Positions 10,807 through 20,941 of a stretch of 64,000 nt of DNA are shown here, in pieces (position 1 is the first letter of the stretch; each line of letters begins with the position of its first letter). The DNA lies in assembly GCF_023898315.1 (NCBI RefSeq), contig NC_064622.1, positions 76,890,387-76,954,386 on the forward strand, given 5' to 3'. The translations under genes and the position numbers were made by a program. Source of the DNA: Schistocerca nitens. Taxonomy: Eukaryota; Arthropoda; Insecta; Orthoptera; Acrididae. Under the pieces are notes generated by a model that was given only the letters and a program-made list of their open reading frames with translations, was not told the origin of the DNA and searched no databases.

Positions 10807-11189
10807 TTGAATTTTCGGGACAGCACTTTTCAGGAGGAGTCGCACAACATATTATTTCCCCCACATACATCTAGCGTATTAACCTTAAGAAGAAAATTTG
10901 AGAAATTAGAGCCTATAGAGAGGCTTACCGACAATTATTCTTCCCACGCACTATTCGCAAGTGGAATAGAGTTGGAGGGATCAGATAGTGGTACCAAAAG
11001 TACCCTCCGGCACACCTTTAGGTGACTTGCAGAGTATGATGTGCATGTAGTTGTAGATGATCGGCGAAGTAGAGAGTATTTGGAACACAAACTTCCAAGA
11101 AAAGATTTTTTGGAAAAGGTACATTTGTTGATACAGAATGTAAATTTGTGTTAGGAGAGCTTTCATTGAGGTTTATATCTGAAGCATAA

Positions 11190-11560
11190 CTTTGTACTTA
11201 AGCGAAATGTGGATGATAGTTACTTCAGATCAAAAAACAACAGAACAGATTGTAATTCCGTGCAACAGAATGATGCTGAAAATCAAAAGGGTATACCAGA
11301 TAATGGAAGACGAAGTACTGAACTGCGGCGGGTGACAGAAATTTATGACAAAATTTGATCAAAAGAAAAAGTTGTTTGATATTTCTATCCTAAAGGGAAT
11401 TTGGTAACGGAGGAAAATGTGGAGGGTAAGGTAGGGAGACTAATGCTTGAGTATAGTAACTGGTTCAAATGGATGTAGGCTGCAGCGGCTATCCGGGGAA
11501 GAAAGCGCTTGCACAGAATAGAGGAATGTGAAAAGCTGCATAAAATGAGTCTTGGGACTT
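11190..11560 (+). pseudogene. 3' end of an RTE-like LINE
   Basis: Decayed 3' terminal part of the RTE-like family whose other copies lie at 37268, 52380 and 61514. The order of landmarks is the same: a block corresponding to 'EAFEMWCYRRML' around 11230-11290 that is largely unreadable, GGATGTAGGCTGCAG near 11472, and GCTTGCACAGAATAGAGG near 11508. No open frame remains. Confidence 0.5.
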
Positions 11561-11561
11561 G

Positions 11562-12893
11562 GACTCTACAGCAAAAGGGACGTCGAACAGATGTGCAGAA
11601 CTATAGACTTATATCTCTAACGTCGATCAGTTGTAGAATTTTGGAACGCGTATTATGTTCGAGTATAATGACTTTTCTGGAAACTGGTAATCTACTCTGT
11701 AGGAATCAACATGGTTTCGAAAAAGACGATCGTGTGAAACCCAGCTCGCGCTATTCGTCCACGAGACTCAGATGGCCATAGACACGGGTTCCCAGGTAGA
11801 TGCCGTGTTTCTTGACTTCCGCAAGGCGTTTGATACAGTTCCCCAGAGACGTTTAATGAACAAAGTAAGAGCATATGGACTATCAGACCAATTGTGTGGT
11901 TGGATTGAAGAGTTCCTAGATAACAGAACACAGCATGTCATTATCAATGGAGAGAAGTCTTCCGAAGTAGGAGTGATTTCAGGTGTGCCGCAGGGGAGTG
12001 TCGTAGTACCGTTGCTATTCACAATATACATAAATGACCTTGTGGATAACATCAGAAGTTCACTGAGGCATTTTGCGGATGATGCTGTAGTATATCGAGA
12101 GGTTGTAAGAACGGAAAATTGTACTGAAATGCAGGAGGACCTGCAGGGAATTGACGCATGGTGCAGGGAATGGGAATTGAATCTCAATGTAGACAAGTGT
12201 AATGTGCTGCGAAAACATAGAAAGAAGGATCCCTCATCATTTAGCTACAATATAGCAGGTCAGCAACTGGAAGCAGTTAATTCCATAAATTATCTGGGAG
12301 TAGGCATTAGGAGGATTTAAAATGGAATGACGATATAAAATTAATCTTCGGTAAAGCAGATGTCAGACTGAAATTCATTGGAAGAATCCTAAGTAAATGC
12401 AGTCCCAAAACAAAGGAAGTAGGTTACGGTACACTTGTTCGCCCACTACTTGAATATTGCTCACTGGTGTGGGATCCGTACCAGATAGGGTTGAGAGAAG
12501 AGATAGAGAAGATTCAACGGAGAGCAGCGCGCTTCGTTACAGGATCATTTAGTAATCGCGAAAGCGTTACGGAGATGATAGATAAACTCCAGTGGAAGAC
12601 TCTGCAGGAGAGACGCTCAGTAGCTCGGTACGGGCTTTTGTTGAAGTTTCGAGAACATACCTTCACCAAGGAGTCAAGCAGTGTATTGCTCCCTCCTACG
12701 TATATCTCGCGAAGAGACCGTGAGGATAAAATCAGAGAGATTAGAGCCCACACGGAGGCATACTGACAATATTTCTTTCCACGAACAATACGAGACTGGA
12801 ATAGAAGGGAGAACCGATAGAGGTACTCAAGGCACCCTCCGCCACACACCGTCAGGTGGCTTGCGGAGTATGGATGTAGATGTAGATGTAGAA
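11562..12893 (+). pseudogene. CR1-like LINE, broken reverse transcriptase
   Basis: A 5'-truncated copy of the same LINE family as at 8788. It reads NYRLISLTSISCRILERVL near 11600, then shifts frame near 11720-11770, then VDAVFLDFRKAFDTVPQRRL (11795 on), ISGVPQGSVVVPLLFTIYIN (11980 on), and HFADDAVVY with intact catalytic Asp pair near 12070. It shifts again near 12320 before WDPYQIGLREEIEKIQRRAA near 12470. The 3' end shows three tandem TGTAGA units at about 12872-12893, the natural tail. This is one of the youngest LINE copies here, judging by how few breaks it has. Confidence 0.9.
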
Positions 12894-13049
12894 ATGAAAC
12901 GTACAGTATTCAAGTGCGAGAAATCTCTGTACAGTACTTATCACTTCATATTCTTCAAGGTTTTTTTCGTGATTATCCTCTTGAATTTCGCATGAGATCG
13001 ACTTTTCTTGCGCGACAAGTCAAAATGTAGCTACTCTCAAAAGAATTAG

Positions 13050-13430
13050 AAACTTCGATAGCCGCTCGAGACATCTGCGCGTCTTGTGAGTGGCTAAACG
13101 CCAGTCATCTGCTTGTGGGAGAATGAAAAGTGAAATTGTGAAGCAGGGCGCCGCGCCGCCGGGCGCAGACAGCGGGCGAGTCGGCGGCCGCGCCGCCCGC
13201 CATATGGGCCGCGGGTGCTCCGCCAAGCGAGGCCCGACTTTCCGATCCGCCTCGTCCGAGGCTGCTGCGTCACGTGCACGCTAACGAGCGCCACTGCGCG
13301 TGACGTGGGCGGCGCCGGCCGCCTCCTCCAGAAACCTCCTCTGCCTCCCTTCACCCGGCATTCCTGCGTGCGGCGGCTCGAGAGCGAGGCCGCTTCTGCC
13401 AGGTGGGGTTCGCGGACCAAAATACTGAAA
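13050..13430. promoter_or_regulatory. CpG-rich block
   Basis: A compact GC-rich block (for example CCGCGCCGCCGGGCGC) without transposon signatures. No splice-bounded coding segment could be defined. It may be host regulatory or first-exon DNA, but composition is the only evidence. Confidence 0.25.
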
Positions 13431-13484
13431 ACCTGGCCAAAATTTCAAAATATGCTCCAATACAGCCAAAAATATCTACCGTTT

Positions 13485-14990
13485 GATGAAAAAGTCAGTA
13501 TTAATTTGAAAACTTAGTAAACCACGGAATAATGTAGATAGAGAGCTAAAAATTGACACACATGCTTGGAATGCCATGGGGTTTTATTAGAACAAAAAAA
13601 AGTTCACAAAATGTCCGACAGATGGCACTGGACAGCAAAACGTCAGTGACTGCGAATGACAATCGTGTATAAAAGGAGCTGTAATGAGAGAGAGAATCAG
13701 ATGCGCCAGCAGTCGCAGCATGTTGATGTTACCTGAAAAGACGCTTTTAGTGAACCTGTATTATCAGAATGGGGAATGTGCTAGTTCAGCGTTACGATCC
13801 TATCGCCATAGGAAGGGGATTCGAACGGGTAAAGGTCCGTTGATAAATGCAGCTGTGGCGAGAATGATTTCGAAGTTCGAAGCCACGGGTTCTTTAGCCT
13901 ATAGACGCCGTAGTGGCCGACCGAGCACAAGGCGTAATGCTGCTTAGACAGTTCGTCTATGCACGGGAAGTCAGCGCTCGTGCAGTCGCACGTCGCACCG
14001 GCATTCCATACACTACTGTTTGGTCGGCACTTAGGCGTACCCTGCGATGCTATCCGTACAAAATCCATCGGCATCATGAACTGTTACCTGGCGATTTAAG
14101 TGAAGCGGAGGGCATTTGCGGTGTGGGCGTTTCAAAAGATGGCGGAAGATGACGATTGGTTGAGTAACGTGTTGTGGACAGACGAAGCTCATTTCACGCT
14201 CCGAGGGTCTGCCAACGCCCACAACTGCAGAATTTTGGCTACCGAAAATCCTAGAACTTTCGTGGAAACTCCATTGCACGACGAGAAAGTCACGGTATGG
14301 GTTCGATTTACCACATCTACCGTTATCGGGCCTAATTTCTTCGGGGAAATGCGTGATTCTGGTTTTGTAACTGCTACCGTGACGGATGAGAGGTACGCCG
14401 ATATGTTACAGAATCGCATCATCCCCAGCCTGGCTGATAAACACCTGCTGGAACGTACGATGTTTATGCAGGATGGCGCTCCACACCATATTGCTAGACG
14501 CGTGAAAGATCTCCTGCGCGCGTTGTTTGGTGATGATCGTGTGCTCAGCCGCCACTTTCGTCATGCTTGGCCTCCCAGGTCCCCAGACCTCAGTCCGTGC
14601 GATTATTGGCTTTGGAGTTACCTGAAGTCGCAAGTGTATCGTGATCGACCGACATCTCTAGGGATGCTGAAAGACAACATCCGACGCCAATGCCTCACCA
14701 TAACCCCGGACATGCTTTACAGTGCTGTTCACAATATTATTCCTCGATTACAGCTGTTGTTGAGGAATGATGGTGGACATATTGAGCATTCCTGTAAAGA
14801 ACATCATCTTTGTTTTGTCTTACTTTGTTATGCTAATGCGCAATCTGTCGGACATTTTTTGAACTTTTGTATTTTTTTGGTTCTAACAAAACCCCACGTC
14901 ATTCCAGGCATGTGTGTCAATTTGTACCTATCTACATTGTTCCGTGATTTATTCAGTTTTCAAATTTATACTGACTTTTTGATCACCCGA
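13485..14990 (+). mobile_element. Mariner-superfamily transposon with ~140-bp terminal inverted repeats
   Basis: A nearly complete DNA transposon. The left end (from TTTGATGAAAAAGTCAGT) and right end (ending ACTGACTTTTTGATCACC) are long imperfect inverted repeats spanning about 13485-13625 and 14852-14990. They share segments such as AATTGACACACATGC and AAAATGTCCGACAGAT. Between them lies a single broken transposase gene. The long repeats set it apart from ordinary Tc1 and mariner elements with 20-30 bp ends. Confidence 0.88.
13684..14800 (+). pseudogene. Broken mariner-superfamily transposase (DD41D-like)
   Basis: Transposase of the long-repeat element. The N-terminal helix-turn-helix part is at 13684-13947 (LPEKTLLVNLYYQNGECASS, then ARMISKFEATGS and the linker SGRPSTRRNAA). 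A second DNA-binding part lies near 13960-14095 (ARAVARRTGIPYTTVWSALR). The catalytic part starts at 14100 with first Asp in LWTDEAHF, second in MQDGAPHH and third in SPDLSPCDYWLW. I count 42 residues between the second and third Asp, close to the DD41D (rosa-type) arrangement. A stop plus missing segment at 13948 and a one-base insertion near 14097 break the frame. The original stop is lost and the frame now reads through to 15290. Confidence 0.85.
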
Positions 14991-15221
14991 TGTAATGGGG
15001 TTCCTGACCCTTCAGATATATATTCTTATATCCGAATTGAAAATTTCAAAATGGCGGAACCAATATGCGAAAGCACTCCGGAAAAAGCCTTTGATGTGGA
15101 CAAAAAGATGTTTTCTGTGAACGTTTATAATTTTAATGGCAAACTTTATTACAAAATTGCCTCCATTACAAGTCTATACAACAGAAAATGTATATTTGTA
15201 TCAAAAATTGAAAGAATGAGA
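14991..15221. other. Unassigned open stretch
   Basis: AT-rich, open in the frame running out of the transposase (reads MAEPICESTPEKAFDVDKKM from 15051). I do not recognise the peptide. Confidence 0.25.
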
Positions 15222-15498
15222 AACTGTGAGCCGGACCGAGACTCGAACTCGGGACCTTTGCCTTTCGCGGGCAAGTGCTTTACCAACTGAGCTACCCAAG
15301 CACGACTCACGCCCCGTCCTCACAGCTTTACTTCTGACAGTACCTCGTCTCCTACCTTCCAAACTTAATAGAAGCTCTCCTGCGAACCTTGCAGAACTAG
15401 CACCCCTGAAAGAAAGGATATTGCGGAGACATGGCTCAGCCACAGCCTGGGGGATGTTTCCAGAATGAGATTTTCACTCTGCAGCGGGGTGTGTGCCA
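15222..15498 (-). mobile_element. tRNA-derived SINE (family B)
   Basis: Nearly full-length minus-strand family B SINE. The tRNA-like head lies near 15228-15305 on the reverse strand (B box in GAGTTCGAGTC). The body passes through CTCCTGCGAACCTTGCAG and ends in GATTTTCACTCTGCAGCGG. It is followed by a long G run at about 15513-15526. Confidence 0.9.
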
Positions 15499-15819
15499 GT
15501 GTGCGATTTGCAGGGGGGGGGGGGGGTGCGGGGGATTTCCCCCCCTCTGCATCAGACCATCCCCTCCTCTGGCTTTAGTTTATGCATCCCAACCTGGGAT
15601 GTTTATTTCCCACGCACTGGAGTAATACTTTACATATAATTTAAATTTGTCGAGCCGAACACTGAAAGTTTTTAATACAGTCTTACTATTAATACCATTA
15701 ATATGTTTGCTTATTAATATTGAAAAAGTGTTATGTAGTAGGTAAGCATTTCAAATCATTTAGAACTAAATGACAAGACGACACACACGACATTTCCGTA
15801 GCATGCCACAATGTTGCAA
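15499..15819. other. Stretch without a recognisable gene
   Basis: Contains a G homopolymer at its left edge and AT-rich sequence. No feature was recognised. Confidence 0.4.
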
Positions 15820-16409
15820 GACGTCAAGCCAGCGTGAACGAGGCCTTAGAGCCAGGTCTATATTGTATGGTGGATGTGATGTGTTGCGTACGAAACTAAA
15901 ACCTGCAATCAAATCCAAACGACGTGGAAAACTGTGAAGAGATGTCATCCTGCAGCAAGATAAGGCTCGCCCACATTCTGCCAAACGGACAGCCGACATT
16001 TAAAACAGTTTTATTTTATTTTTGATAGTTCACGTCCACATAAGTTATGAAATTAGGATTGTCGTGCCCGCTATTACAAAATATTATATATTTTAGTGAT
16101 TCGAGGTGCTGGAACATGTACCATACAGTCCAGACATGGCTCCAAGCGATTTTCACATGTTTGGACCTTAACGGAAGCACTACAGGGAAGAAGATTTGAA
16201 AGTGATGAAGACGTCATTGCTGGTCAATTGGTTACAGTGGAACCGATAAACGTATTTTCCGATTAAATAAAAAAAACTCAAAAAACGTCGGGAAAACTGC
16301 ATTGATGTCGAGGGATGTTACGTAGAAAAATAAAGCATGTTTCAGTTTTCTATCATCAGAATAAGTACAGCTTTTCACAAATGTACCTTTGCTTATTGAA
16401 TTCCCCTCG
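15820..16409 (+). pseudogene. Mariner-like transposase C-terminal relic
   Basis: Plus-strand mariner remnant. Around 15955 it reads ILQQDKARPHSAKRTADI (second catalytic Asp motif). After an interrupting AT-rich stretch it reads VLEHVPYSPDMAPSDFHMFG near 16110-16165, the third catalytic Asp motif. The right end GAATTCCCCTCG is followed by TA at 16410-16411, which fits a mariner terminus. The 5' half is missing. Confidence 0.75.
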
Positions 16410-16663
16410 TATACCTATATGTAGATGATTTTGTAAATAAGCTTTACCTATAATGTTCTTTTAAAGATATAACAAGGGATGGCTTTTCTGATAATGCATA
16501 CGCGTGAATAGTGAGTTTCGGCATTAACATCTATTTATAAATAACTGTTTAACCATGGGTAACGCCACGGTCCAAGCTAATAACATATATTATAATACTA
16601 ACCCCCTAGGACGTCCCCCTCACTGGTAAAAGCATAAATCGCACATTGGTGTGCGCTGATATG
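16410..16663. other. Unassigned AT-rich spacer
   Basis: No recognisable feature. Confidence 0.3.
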
Positions 16664-16963
16664 AAACTTCCTGACAGATTAATACTGTGAGCCGGACCGA
16701 GATTCGAACTCGGGACCTTTGCCCTTCGCGGGCAAGTGCTCTACAAACTGAGCTACCCAAGCACGACTCACGCCACGTCATCACAGCTTTACTTCTGCCA
16801 GTACCTCGTCTCCTACCTTCCAAACTTAACAGAAGCTCTCCTGCGAACGTTGCAGAACTAGCACACCTGAAAGAAAGGATATACGGGGACATGGCTTAGC
16901 CACAGCCTGGGGGATGTTTCCAGAATGATATTTTCACTCTGCAGCGGAGTGTGCGCTGATATG
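16664..16963 (-). mobile_element. tRNA-derived SINE (family B), tandem unit 1
   Basis: Complete 300-bp minus-strand unit from AAACTTCCTGACAG to GTGCGCTGATATG. It is followed head-to-tail by a second unit exactly 300 bp later. Confidence 0.93.
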
Positions 16964-17190
16964 AAACTTCCTGACAGATTAAAACTGTGAGCCGGACCGA
17001 GACTCGAACTCGGGACTTTTGCCTTTCGCGGGCAAGTGCTCTATCAACAGAGCTACCCAAGCACGACTCACGCCCCGTCCTCACAGCTTTACTTCTGCCA
17101 GTACCTCGTCTCCTACCTCGTCTCCAAACTTAACAGAAGCTGTCCTGCGAACCTTGCAGAACTAGCACTCCTGAATGAAAGAATATCCTT
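16964..17190 (-). mobile_element. tRNA-derived SINE (family B), tandem unit 2
   Basis: Second tandem unit, cut off near the motif GAAAGAATATCCTTTCTTTC. There it switches into an inverted copy, forming a palindromic junction at about 17177-17198. Confidence 0.92.
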
Positions 17191-17590
17191 TCTTTCAGGA
17201 ATGCTAGTTCTGCAAGGTTCGCAGTAGAGCTTCTGTTAAGTTTGGAAGGTAGGAGACGAGGTACTGGCAGAAGTAACGCTGATAGGATGGGGCGTGCGTC
17301 GTGCTTGTGTAGCTCAGTTGGATACCTGCACGGTAGCTCAGCGTGTTCTGTCAGAGGGTTAGCTGCCCTCTGTAATAAAAAAAAAAACTGAGTTAATCGA
17401 TCAACAACGAACTTAAACGGATGTCTTACGACGTCCGCCCCAAACAGATGCAACGAACGAAACCGAACAAAATGAGATTTAAAAAAAAATAATAAAATAA
17501 AAGTTGGTAGTGCACTTGCCCGCGAAAGGCAAAAGTCCCGAGTTCGAGTCTTGGTCCGGCTCACAGTTTTAATCTGTCAGGAAGTTTCAA
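17191..17590 (+). mobile_element. tRNA-derived SINE (family B), inverted unit with an insert
   Basis: Plus-strand unit forming a large inverted repeat with the two preceding units. Its tRNA-like head is split by a 181-bp insertion at 17322-17502 flanked by GTTGG. It ends near CTGTCAGGAAGTTTC. Confidence 0.9.
17322..17502 (+). mobile_element. Short retroposon inside the SINE head (family X)
   Basis: A 181-bp unit beginning with a tRNA-A-box-like GGTAGCTCAGCGTG and ending in an A-rich/AATAAAATAAAA tail. It is flanked by a 5-bp duplication GTTGG (17317-17321 and 17503-17507). A second copy sits in exactly the same position of another family B SINE at 47126-47298. Confidence 0.85.
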
Positions 17591-17653
17591 AAATTGAAAG
17601 TTTTATAATTCTCTTTCATCTTTTCCCTCAGATGCTTCTTGTTCTTCACTTCA

Positions 17654-17844
17654 AAAATGGCTCTGAGCACTATGGGAGTTAACATCTAAGGTCATCAGTC
17701 CCCTAGAACTTAGAACTACTTAAACCTAACTAACCGAAGGACATCACACACATCCATGCCCGAGGCAGGATTCGAACCTGCGACCGTAGCGGTCACGCGG
17801 TTCCAGCCTGATGCGCCTAGAACCGCTCGGCTACACTGGCCGGC
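17654..17844 (-). mobile_element. tRNA-derived SINE (family A)
   Basis: Minus-strand full-length SINE with a perfect 13-bp duplication (GTTCTTCACTTCA at 17641-17653 and 17845-17857). Confidence 0.97.
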
Positions 17845-17857
17845 GTTCTTCACTTCA

Positions 17858-18483
17858 TTTCCTTCTGCGTCGTCTTCTTCACCTTCAATTGTATCACCTT
17901 CATCAGCAGCACCAGCATCCGTTTACTCGTGGTAATCGTCTGTACCAGGTATTAGAAGGGCAGCAGCTTGTGATGACGAAAGTTTTCACTTTCCTCCAAG
18001 ATGGTTTCCTCAAGGAAGAAGTGTAGGGACCGGTTGTTGCTAGATGTCACGGAATAAATCCCCCATATTCTTCACGCCTGAAGACTTACGGGCAAAGCAT
18101 AGGCAGTATTGCCTTATTAAATTGTTTGTTGGTTCCTGCGCATCTTCCGACAGCTGACCAGTTGATAAAATAGTAGTAGTTGTAATTTTTTTTCTTTGTA
18201 ATAGTACGACAAGTGAAAAAGAGACAGACAGAGAGAGCGACAGGGATATTTGTGTGTATGATAAATCCGTTCCCTAGAAACAGATGACGTGTCACCAACA
18301 CTGCAGAACACGCAGTGGAATGTTCACAAACCTGCCGTCCTGCCGTCTTCCATAGCTGTTACTCCTTGGGCAGAAAACAACACATAGGTGGTGAATCCGT
18401 TATCTTGAGCCAGTAATAAACTGTTAGCGAGTAACTAATTTTTTTTTCTGGCTCATCTGTCTTGTGACTGGTTTGCTGCGGCC
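17858..18483. other. Stretch without a recognisable gene
   Basis: Contains a short CTTCTTCACCTTC-rich segment and AT-rich DNA. No coding or repeat family was recognised. Confidence 0.35.
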
Positions 18484-19185
18484 CCAAATCATCTTTCACA
18501 GAGCCGAGCAGAGCCCTAATCTTATAAGGTTAGGTAGGCTTAGGAAACCCGGTGTGTACAAAATTCCGTGTCAATGTGAGAAAGCTTACACTGGCCGATT
18601 CGCACAGTGCATTACGGGTGTGTGGAACATCGCCGTCATTCGAGGCTACAACAGCCGGAAAAATCGGCGCTAGCAGAACACTACCTAAATGAGGGACACA
18701 GTACGAAATTTGATGAAACTGTAGTAGTTGCCAACATTTCCGGTTTTTGGAACAGTGTCTATAAAGAGGCGATTGAAATTAGGTTGTCTGATAATTTAAT
18801 CAACAGAGACAATGGGTTTCCTCTTTGCAAGACGTGGAATCCTGTATTATCTCGCATCAAAACTGAACGTTCTTCGGTGCGGCCTTGGTTGCGATATATC
18901 GTTGCCAGCAGTGTTTCACTAAGGGCGGCGCCACCTCCCTGTTTTGGAAGGCAGAAACCGTGATGGGCGGCGCATGCGCCGTGTACTGAACGGTGGCCTA
19001 TATAGGACGTCGATTTGCAACCTGGCGTCAGTTCTCAGCGGGACTCATCAGCAGAAGCAGCATATTCCTGAAGATGGCGACCACTTGGATCGCCGAAATA
19101 TTGAGTCAAGTTGATTTAGGATCCGGCAGCAAATCCGAAGAGACTTTCAAGACATTACGCCGGGAAAGCCTATGTAATCACATAT
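18484..19185 (+). pseudogene. 5'-truncated Penelope-like element with GIY-YIG domain
   Basis: C-terminal part of a Penelope-like retroelement. From 18535 it reads LRKPGVYKIPCQCEKAYTG, the GIY-YIG endonuclease core (GVYK..C.C...Y.G), then a region corresponding to EHRRH..LQQPEKSA, and from 18690 KFDETVVVANISGFWNSVYK and EAIEIRLSDNLINRDNGFPL. A frameshift separates the two blocks near 18600-18660. The first ~45 bp (18484-18528) is the immediately upstream coding segment in inverted orientation. The terminal-repeat part (19010-19185) holds the CCTGAAGATGGCGACC...GATCGCCGAAATATTG motif shared by other copies. Confidence 0.85.
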
Positions 19186-19307
19186 TCTGGATATGTCCGA
19201 AATAACACAGACCATGCAGAATCTGGAGCTGTGATACACTATGTAAATCGAAGATGGAGAGGAGTTGAAAGGAGAGGAAATGGAGGGTATCACTGCTGTC
19301 AGTTTCA
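19186..19307. other. Short unassigned spacer
   Basis: Purine-rich (GGAGAGGAGTTGAAAGGAGAGG). No feature was recognised. Confidence 0.3.
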
Positions 19308-19545
19308 TCGGATCATCTACATCATACTCCTCAAGCCACGTAATGGTGTGTGGCGGAGGGTACTTTCGGTACCACTATCTGATCCCTGCAACCCTGTTCC
19401 ACTCGTGAGTAATGCGTGGGAAGAATGATTTTCGGTAAGCCTCTGTATTGGCTCTAATTTCTCGAATTTTCTCGTCGTGGTCAATACGCGAGATATTTGT
19501 GGGATGAAGTAATATGCTGTCCGACTCCTCCTGAAACTGCGGAAT
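19308..19545 (-). pseudogene. 3' end of a CR1-like LINE
   Basis: Minus-strand LINE tail. It begins with ATCTACATCATACTCC (remains of the TGTAGA tail), followed by the family 3' sequence 'AAGCCACGTAATGGTGTGTGG'. It covers only the last ~80 codons and the untranslated end. Confidence 0.8.
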
Positions 19546-19559
19546 CAGAAACTACGGGT

Positions 19560-19712
19560 GGAAACGTGTACCGGACCGGGATTTGAACCTTGCATCTCCT
19601 GCTTACTAGGCAGGTGCGTTAACCACTACGCCATCCGGGACACAGCGTTATTGCACCTGCGGGGTCTGTCTCGCCAGCCTCACTGTCTATTCACAATTCC
19701 GTCGAGTGCCAC
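19560..19712 (-). repeat. tRNA-like-headed retroposon, left arm of an inverted pair
   Basis: The outer end reads, on the minus strand, as a tRNA-like head with anticodon-loop-like CCTAGTAAGCAGG and B box GGTTCAAATCCC. The rest matches the complement of 19804-19948. It is not a functional tRNA, since the acceptor stem does not pair cleanly. Confidence 0.7.
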
Positions 19713-19803
19713 CTGTCAGCATTCTGTGTCCATTTCCGCCAAGTTCACTACACTGAGATTCCCACAAGAGGTCGGACGTATTTGTGCATCGGAAGTGGAC
19801 CGG

Positions 19804-19948
19804 GAATGCGCTCGACGGAAATGTGAATAGACAGTGAGGCTGCCAAGACATTCCGCGCAGGTGTGATAACGCTGTGTCCCGTATGGTGTAGTACTTAACG
19901 CACCCATTGAGCAGGAGATCCTGGGTTCAAATCCCGGTCCGGCACACA
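19804..19948 (+). repeat. tRNA-like-headed retroposon, right arm of an inverted pair
   Basis: Mirror copy of the left arm, reading GTATGGTGTAGTACTTAACG (A box region) and GGGTTCAAATCCCGGTCC (B box region). The two arms surround a ~90-bp loop. Confidence 0.7.
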
Positions 19949-20096
19949 TTTTCACTCGTCACCACTCATTCCGCATAATGTCGCGATACAGCTGACAGCA
20001 TTGAATCCTTACTTTTCTACCCCTTCTCACCTTCAAGTTGCATACAACATATTAAATGTATTGTTGCAGAAAATAAATTACAAAAAAAATGAATTC
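19949..20096. other. Unassigned spacer
   Basis: No feature was recognised. An A-rich run near 20080 may be the tail or target site of the adjoining SINE. Confidence 0.3.
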
Positions 20097-20371
20097 ACTC
20101 CGTCTTCAGGCCACAAGTGGCCCATCGGGACCACCCGACCGCCATGTCATCCTCAGACGAGGATGCGGATAGGAGGGCGTGTGGTCAGCACACCGCTCTC
20201 CCGCTCTTTATGATGGTTTTCTTGACCAGAACCGCTACTATTAGGTTGAGTAGCTCCTCAGTTAGCATCAAGAGGCTGAGTGCATCCCGAAAAATGGCAA
20301 CAGCTCGTGGTGGCCCGGATGGTCACCCCCAAGTGCCGGCCACGCCCGACAACGCTTAACTTCGGTGATCT
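20097..20371 (-). mobile_element. 5S-rRNA-derived SINE (body)
   Basis: On the minus strand, 20371 down to about 20310 reads GATCACCGAAGTTAAGCG then GTCGGGCGTGGCCGGCACTT, the conserved internal region of 5S rRNA. This identifies a 5S-headed (SINE3-type) retroposon. The rest of the body continues to the 3' end near 20097 (GGCCTGAAGACGGAGTG on the minus strand). The missing first part of the 5S head lies beyond a LINE, at 20942-20985. Confidence 0.88.
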
Positions 20372-20941
20372 ACATCTACATCTACATCCATACTCCGCAA
20401 GCCACCTGACGGTGTGTGGCTGAGGGTACCTTGAGTACCTCTATCGGTTCTCCCTTCTATTCCAATCTCGTATTGTTCGTGGAAAGGATTGTCGGTATGC
20501 TTCTGTGTGGGCTCTAATCTCTCTTATTTTATCCTCATGGTCTCTTCGCGAGATATACATAGGAGGGAGCAATATACTGCTTGACTCTTCGGTGAAGATA
20601 CGTTCTCGAAACTTTAACAAAAGCCCGTACCGAGCTACTGAGCGTCTCTCCTACAGAGTCTTCCACTGGAGTTTATCTATCATCTCCGTAAAGCTTTCGC
20701 GATTACTAAATGATCCTGTAACGAAGCGCGCTGCTCTCCGTTGGATCTTCTCTATCTCTTCTATCAACCGTATCTGGTACGGATCCCACACTGCTGAGCA
20801 GTATTCAAGCAGTGGGCGAACAAGCGTACTGTAACCTACTTCCTTTGTTTTCGGATTGCATTTCCTTAGGATTCTCCCAATGAATCTCAGTCTGCCATCT
20901 GCTTTACCGACGATCAACTTTATATGATTATTCCATTTTAA
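20372..20941 (-). pseudogene. CR1-like LINE 3' fragment inserted in the 5S SINE
   Basis: Minus-strand 5'-truncated LINE of the same family as 8788 and 11562, starting with the tail (three TGTAGA units at 20372-20390). It reads ...SDLKWNNHIKLIVGKADGRL, then LVRPLLEYCSAVWDPYQI and EKIQRRAARFVTGSFSNRES on the minus strand, with one frameshift near 20650. ATCT flanks both sides. Joining the flanks reconstitutes the SINE's 5S head, so this LINE inserted into the SINE. Confidence 0.9.

Larger units (their letters stand above)
8788..11062 (+). pseudogene. CR1-like LINE, C-terminal reverse transcriptase
   Basis: A 5'-truncated non-LTR retrotransposon. Reverse transcriptase motifs appear in order: NQHGFRKQRSCETQ near 8880, AVFLDFSKAFDAV near 8975-9010 (block A), ISGVPHGSVIGTLLF near 9150 (block B), RLFADDAVV near 10030 (the catalytic FADD is preserved), then KYIGVTIQRDLKWNDHI near 10255 and the thumb-like EKIQRRAARFVT near 10470. 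The frame shifts near 10150. A foldback element splits block B from block C (9200-9995), and a SINE splits the C-terminus (10617-10806). The 3' end has a degenerate TGTAGT/TGTAGA tail. Clade assignment is tentative; CR1-like is favoured because of the short tandem 3' tail. Confidence 0.85.

Noticed and set aside
15051..15290. Novel gene downstream of the long-repeat mariner
   Set aside because: The open stretch is the transposase frame running past its lost stop and then through a SINE; there is no independent support.
20097..20371. 5S rRNA gene
   Set aside because: Only the internal part of 5S is recognisable and it continues into a non-5S body, as in a 5S-headed SINE.
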